Under the pieces are notes generated by a model. The model did not search any database and had not been told where the DNA came from. It was given only the letters and a program-made list of their open reading frames with translations. This document shows, piece by piece, positions 58,410 to 64,000 of a stretch of 64,000 nt of DNA. How positions within the stretch are numbered: position 1 is the first letter of the stretch; every line of letters starts with the position of its first letter. Position numbers and translations under genes: made by a program. The DNA is from Daedaleopsis sinensis (taxonomy: Eukaryota; Basidiomycota; Agaricomycetes; Polyporales; Polyporaceae), in assembly GCA_033807695.1 (NCBI GenBank), contig CM066303.1, positions 4,092,001 through 4,156,000 on the forward strand, read 5' to 3'.

Positions 58410-58804
58410 GTCTATCGGAGAGAGATATTTTTCAGCAAGATGTGGCCGGTGGTGGTGGTAGTGGTAGAGAAACAAGAGCGGCAGATGCCACGGATCGCCG
58501 CTACTTTGCGCGACGCGTTGATCATGTGATACAGGCGCCAGATCTCGATAGCGTATCTACCCGACGCCCAAGCTCAGGAAGGATGACATCATCAAGAAGG
58601 CACGCTAAGAGACGTTCACTCAAGAACACATATAGGTAATTGCATAGTCAGAGTCAATCACAGTGCAGTACAGGAATCGACTCATTTCAGCAGTAAGAAG
58701 CAAATATAATAGAGTAACTGGGAACCTGTATCATGCCAGTGACAGGATTCGTCGCTTCTGATACTCCTCAGCAATAACTAGGAGTGGTCGCGGGAGGACG
58801 CTTA
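58410..58804. other. Intergenic, no gene seen
   Basis: 395 bp between the TDP1 start and the stop of the next minus-strand gene. Confidence 0.55.
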
Positions 58805-60659
58805 CTAAGCGATGGAGGAAACCACAGACGAGGGCCCTTTCTTGCCTCCGACGCGAGTCTTTCCATAGACCAGAGGCGGACCAATGACACCGTTCCCAAT
58901 TGCCATCTCATCGAACTCGTTCGCAAGAGCGGAGGGAGTAACGTCTCCGTCGGCACCCTCCTTCCCCAAAATGTACTGGAAGAGAGATGCAGATATTAGT
59001 GTTTCGTTAAAGTGAGCTGACGCTGCTGCTAACTGTACTCACGCTGTCGCTCTCGGTCCAGGCGGAAGTGGCGGGGTTGATGTCTGCCATGTAACTGAAC
59101 CCGGCGCTCTCGTACAGGCGAACAGCTCCGCTGCGTTCCCTGATAGAGACCCTGTTGTCAGAAAAGCACCCGAAAAGTTGTGCCTCGGCGTCCGCGCAGC
59201 TGGCGTTGAACGGCAACCAGATGTCCAGGTGAATGTCGGTGTCATACTCCTACAGAGTTCGAGGTCGAATGAGTAGACGTGGCAGCAAAAAAGACTTTGT
59301 GTACCTTCTGAACTACCTTAGCCGTGTAGCCCTGATTGAGGAGGCGAGACAAGATCGGCAGCAGGATGGGAACGATGTCGTTCTGCGTCTTGGCTTTGAG
59401 GGCGAGCGTTACCTCGTATAAGCGCTGTCGGAGCATTCAGAACGGCGAGACTACAGCAGGCAATAAGGGCGAGCGCACCTGACCGCCGAACAAGCCGGAG
59501 TCGACTGATCTCAACAACGGGGTGTCTGCACCGTTGCCTATGTTCGCGCCGAGGATCTGAGCTTCGTAGCTACCCATTGCATTCTTCGAGATCACAATGG
59601 TGGTGTTAGGCCCAAGACTAAGGAGGTTCTTCTCCCATAAGACGTCGCTCTGGATCTCAGACTTGATGAGCTGCGTCTCTTTGTAGTCGAGTGCGATGTA
59701 AGCCTTCAAGATGGGGGTGCACTCCCCGGTGACGGACATTCCTGCGCTGTGACCGAGGTCAGTCATGGTCCATATGACCGAGAATGTAGGCGCGCTCACC
59801 CAACATGATCATACACAATGGCGGTGTTTATGTCTTCGAGAGGGGTATCAAGGCCGGTGATAAAGCCTGATCGGAAAATGTTACGAAAACCATCCGACAT
59901 GGCATGTGGGATGTGTGCACTGACCTAACCCAATACCAGCGTATCCGCCGGTTCCATTGATGGCTTGCACCGCCGTCACTCCACCCAATTTCTTAGGGTC
60001 CTGTAGTCACACATCAGTAGACCGCGTCGCTCGCACGTCTGGCTAGCAGCTCACAGTCCAGTTGTACACCGGTGGGTTCTGGGATTGGTCCGCCGTCAAG
60101 GTCGTTGACTCGCCGGGCTATGGTACAATCGTGAGATGATTTGGAGTATATTGATCATGTCTGTCCTGCTACGCACCATGATAGGCGTGTAACTGCCCGC
60201 CGTAACGAGTTGGCCCGCACCAACCTGGGCGGCAGCGAAGCCGAGGCTGTTGAGTCACGACACCGTCATTAACCAGTCATTAAGGGTCAAAATATCATAG
60301 TACTAACGTGCTCGTCCACGTCACGTTCAGTTGGGATCGCCCTATACTATATTTAGAACATACCTCAACAGTGTAATGTGCTAATAACACATACCCTTGC
60401 CCGCGAGAGTCGTCACCCTGCGAGAGTAAAGTGAGATGCTATGTCTGGATAAAGAGATTGACCGTACTCACTTCCAGGCAGTCGGGAATTGGGTACGATA
60501 CATTCCAGGGTTCGGGGGAGTGAAGCAGAGCATGAGGTTGACATCCTCGCCAAGGTCCTTGCTGAATAGGAACGTTTATGTCAAGTGGAAAAGGGAGTTG
60601 TGGTCGATGTGTGGACCATACCTCTTGAAAGTGAGCTTCTTGGTGATGGACTGGGACAT
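58805..60659 (-). CDS. Uncharacterised two-part protein, paralogue A
   Basis: Start MSQSITKKLTFK; the exons then join to give SKDLGEDVNLMLCFTPPNPG, YRTQFPTAWKVTTLAGKG, QLNVTWTSTLGFAAAQVGAG, GYAGIGLGF, CTPILKAYIALDYKETQLI and LWEKNLLSLGPNTTIVIS. A second part follows: RLYEVTLALKAKTQND, LSRLLNQGYTAKVVQK, EYDTDIHLDIWLPFNAS, then YILGKEGADGD and a stop at 58805. The first part resembles a family of unknown function that is multiplied in mushroom genomes. No transmembrane helix or signal peptide was seen, so it is probably cytosolic. It is very intron-rich (about 10 introns). A divergent paralogue lies at 62081-63716. Confidence 0.7.
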
Positions 60660-62080
60660 ACTGGCAAATGTCGAAGCAACTGGTGTATTAGTAGCGACTT
60701 GGGGGAGTAGTTGGTTGCACGGATATTGTTTCTCTTGACTCACTGTAGGCAGACTTTATATGTATATGGCCAGCAAGCGACGCTGGTCTCAAAGAGCGCG
60801 GTCAGGTCAGTTGAACGGCGATTCAACGGCATAACCTACTGTAAGAGGTTAGCGTAGGGTAGTCTCGGAGGTTCCACTTCACCTTGACATGTCGCCGAGT
60901 AACCGCATCTCGTTCCCAGCATCCGGTGGCACTCAACACGGGTTGTGAGAGTCCGGCATGGTTAGCCCCGGACTCGGACGGACGTGAACACCAACGTTTG
61001 TTGAGGCGCCACTAGTCAGGGAACGATTGACAGAGTGATGGATGCCTGGACTGTACGTACCTAATCCTTGGAGTGAGTGACGGCGTCGCATGTCATATTG
61101 ACTCCTTGACATATCCTTAACATCATCGCAACTGCGACGGCCGAGGCCAGAGTGGTAATCCGCTTGACTGTTCACGTTGACGACTGGATTTTCCCTAGCA
61201 AATCGGCCTGTTGAATGGAGTCTGCCACTCCATAGTAGCAAGTACTATCAATATAGCTATAGTAGGGAAGAACAGGAAAAGTGCCACAAGTCCGAGTCTC
61301 ACTCGTTAGCTGTAACATGATCATACTTATTTGATAGTTCCGATATTGTGCAGAGCTAGTCTCAGCTAGAGACTGCGTGTTCGTTCGACAGAAACGTTCA
61401 CCATCGGAGCGGAGAATGTCTGGGGTCAATTGAATTCGGTCTCCGACAATACCGGGTGTTTCGGGCAAGCTCCGATTGAACTTAGTGGGTGAGCGCCAGC
61501 GATATGCCGAGTCAGAAATAATCTCAATTATGTAGTCAATTTCTCTTTCTCCTTCACCACGAAGATGCCGTTGTGACACCGTTCATCTCACAGGCCGACT
61601 TGCCATGAATCTTTGAATGTGAGTTCGACGACGACCTTCGGTGTCCGTGCAAGTCAAGTATCAGGCGGCGCCGGCGTGAAGCAGTCATCATAATATGCAA
61701 TTCAAGTGTTGCTACGGCAGGGCCGTAAATAGGTCCCAGTCACTCTAAGACCTACACGTCTAGGCACCACAGTCTCGAACCGACTTTCAACCTCCCTTCA
61801 TCACATCAAGTTGGCAGACGTGCACTACAAAGCATGGAAGCACGATCGAACTAGCATGTACAAGTCGGAGCTCGCAGATCTCCACCTAGGCTCAAACCAT
61901 GCTTGCTGTCTACAGCGACATACCACTTCCAACTCAGACGTTGAGCGTGATCCGAGGGCTCCTGTGACGCCCGCCGCCGGTAAGGGTCCGAATCTGGGAG
62001 CGATGAGTATCAGGCTCCGAGCCTTTCCCCACTGGCAGCCCAGGTACCTCAAGTTCACTACCGTTACCAGTGCGCCAAGG
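60660..62080. other. Shared upstream region of the divergent paralogue pair
   Basis: 1.4 kb between the starts of paralogues A and B. The open frames (61172-61579 minus, 61811-62164 plus) are not supported by homology or splicing. Confidence 0.5.
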
Positions 62081-63716
62081 ATGGCCGTCGAGAGGACTCT
62101 AGTGTTCAAGAGGTGCGCAGACCAGTCTCTATCGTCTTGTTTCCAGCTAAGGAGGAGCTCGTAGCACTGACCTCGGTGCTAACCTTAAGTTTATGTTATG
62201 TTTTATGCCACCCTCTCCGGAGCTGTTTGTCAATTGTTTTCCCGTCTCTTGGAAGTGAGTTCATAATCGACGAGCTGACACCGATCAAAATGAACTGATG
62301 ACATGCTCAGAGTCACTACACTGTCCGCGAAGGGTTGGTGTTGTTCTCTCGACTGCTACACTCCGCTCATCGCTGAGTACAGGACGCTCAACATTTATTG
62401 CAAAATGCACTAATGTGTAAGCTTGCGTTGCTATCTTCGTCGTCGTTTAATATCTGTCATGCCGAAGCAATCTTGTTCCCAGTCTCGGATGCTCTGTCGC
62501 TCAAGTTGGGAGGGGTCAATTTGTTACCGCTAGTAATCACATTCCGGTCTCTGTGAGTAGTGATTTGATCTATAACGCAGTAACGGTGCTAATCGGCATT
62601 GTCAAGATCGACGACCAGACAACGCTCATGGTCGACAAGTCCATCAATCCCCCAGCATACTATTTCACGGTTAGCAATGTCGATTCAGTCTTATGACAAG
62701 TACTGACAATCCACCAGGATCCTGTGCCTTCTCTTTCATCTCAAGGCTCGGTGCAGGTAGTGAATGATACTGACCTTCCTCAGAATATCGGGTTCGGTGT
62801 GTCGATCGACCTCTCACACTGCTTACGATGTAGCTCATGGCCCGGCGTAGGTTTCATCACTGACCTAAATACTGATCAGGAAGAGATGCACACTGTGCTC
62901 GTGTTCCCTCGCGTGAAGTACGATCACCCTTGCCTACCACGTTGCGGATTTTGACAAAGTTTCATTCTCGCCGCACTCGGACAGGCCAACCTTTACCGCA
63001 CTTGCGCAGTATATTCCCGTAGTCCGAGCCTATATCTCCATGAACTACGCTCAAGATGAGCTGATCGGTCCGGATATCAAGAACATTAAGCCGCTATGGG
63101 AGCGCGACATGCGCGAGCTACAGTCATCGACGACCATCGTCGTGAAGAGGACTCTGCAAGGAACATACGAAGCTCACGAGCTACAGGGCACCTTGGAGAA
63201 AGATACGGACGAGCCCGACAGCGCGGTGTCCCTTCAGGACTGTATCGAGCCTAAGATGTTGTCCTCTGAGGTATCGCACCCTACCCTCTGCAAACAAAGC
63301 ACAATATTGACGCACAAATATTTCAGCTTACCTTCCACGCGACCATAGTATTTCGTGGCCGCGCAAACTGCGAGCAGCACCTCAAATTCTTCGCAGCTGA
63401 TCTCATTCGACGGGGTTACGCTGTAAAGCTCTACATCAAAGTGACGGGCCCATTTTCATGCATTACGCACAGTCACTGAGATCAAACTGTACAGGATGGT
63501 GGGTATGACCTCGGCGTCGAACTGCTTCTGCCCTTCGGTGTCAGCTGCGCACAAGCCGAGAAGCATCTTCGAGAATTAGGGGACAATGAACAAGGATACG
63601 CCGTCAAACAATGTGGCGGAGAACGCCACGTCTTCCACGGCGAGCTTGTCAGCTGCTGCTACGACATCAGCCCCGCCTCCAGGGAATGGTTTGCTACCGG
63701 TACACTACCTCGCTGA
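62081..63716 (+). CDS. Uncharacterised two-part protein, paralogue B
   Basis: ATG 62081 gives MAVERTLVFKSTDLGANLKF; exon 1 (62081-62112) and exon 2 (62165-62254) read through MLCFMPPSPELFVNCFPVSW. Later exons give VTTLSAKG, LGCSVAQVGRGQFVTASNH, DDQTTLMVDKSINPPAYYF, NDTDLPQNIGFGVSIDL, PTFTALAQYIPVVRAYISM and LWERDMRELQSSTTIVVK. The second part has LKFFAADLIRRGYAVKLYIK and DGGYDLGVELLLPFGVS, ending WFATGTLPR. Segment by segment it aligns with paralogue A, including intron positions. A frame change near 62918 is explained by a 67-nt intron. No lesion is required, although identity to A is low. Confidence 0.65.
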
Positions 63717-64000
63717 ATATGCAAGCATGGCTTCTTTACCGGTGCACGTTGTCCTCGGATCTTTGTGAGTTGCGAGCTAGTCCATACTTCAAGCCCCAGA
63801 ATGGCTCACGCCTGAATAGAACGGCTGTCACTTAGCTGGTACATTCGCATACCATAGCCCAGTAACTGAATGGTCCCCATGGCCAATCTCGCATCCTTTC
63901 CTTTCCGGTCATATTTACTACGTGACGCTGTCGTTCATACCGACAGCGGCGTACGCTTTCCTTTAGCTTCCCTTGATCAGTCATAACTAACTGACGTGAC

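Noticed and set aside
62910..62990. Apparent frameshift in paralogue B
   Set aside because: A GTACGA...ACAG intron (62918-62984) restores the frame and matches an intron region in paralogue A.
1..64000. CRISPR array, rRNA genes, bacterial-type operons
   Set aside because: No regularly spaced direct repeats or rRNA sequence were seen; the genes are intron-bearing fungal genes.

Overview
This window looks like nuclear DNA of a filamentous basidiomycete (Agaricomycetes; a polypore-like fungus is my guess). The genes are dense in short introns of about 50-80 nt, coding sequence is GC-rich, and several families expanded in mushroom genomes are present. Most gene models were assembled by hand by joining reading frames across splice sites, so their outer limits are more certain than every internal junction.

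Layout. (1) 1-9128: most of a Ty3/gypsy chromovirus-type LTR retrotransposon whose 5' end lies outside the window: Gag-protease, then Pol (RT-RNase H-integrase-chromodomain), a large third ORF, a polypurine tract and a 247-bp 3' LTR. All three ORFs share one reading frame and are separated by single stop codons (TGA at 2149, TAG at 6187). Each stop is followed 6-9 nt later by a strong predicted RNA hairpin. (2) 9241-12652: a secreted FAD-linked oxidase gene that has lost its FAD-binding core, then chitin deacetylase copy 1, both on the minus strand. (3) 12653-17662: gene-poor DNA with nested inverted repeats and a frameshifted relic. (4) 17663-32624: two NRPS-like adenylation-carrier-reductase genes facing each other, enclosing an Hsp70-like gene and a coiled-coil gene. 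(5) 34207-38151: two tandem seven-transmembrane protein genes. (6) 39282-52284: chitin deacetylase copies 2 and 3, enclosing a Dal5-type MFS permease, a small dsRNA-binding-domain ORF and an uncharacterised gene. (7) 54139-63716: a Kre9/Knh1-like wall protein, tyrosyl-DNA phosphodiesterase 1, and two divergently oriented paralogues of an uncharacterised two-part family.

How the genes may work together. The three chitin deacetylases and the Kre9/Knh1-like protein point to cell-wall remodelling. The two A-T-R enzymes, the broken FAD oxidase and the permease could be parts of a secondary-metabolite locus, but only the pairing of the two reductases is clear from sequence. The most unusual signal is the retrotransposon: two in-frame stops with the same local architecture suggest two-step programmed stop-codon readthrough joining Gag, Pol and the third ORF.
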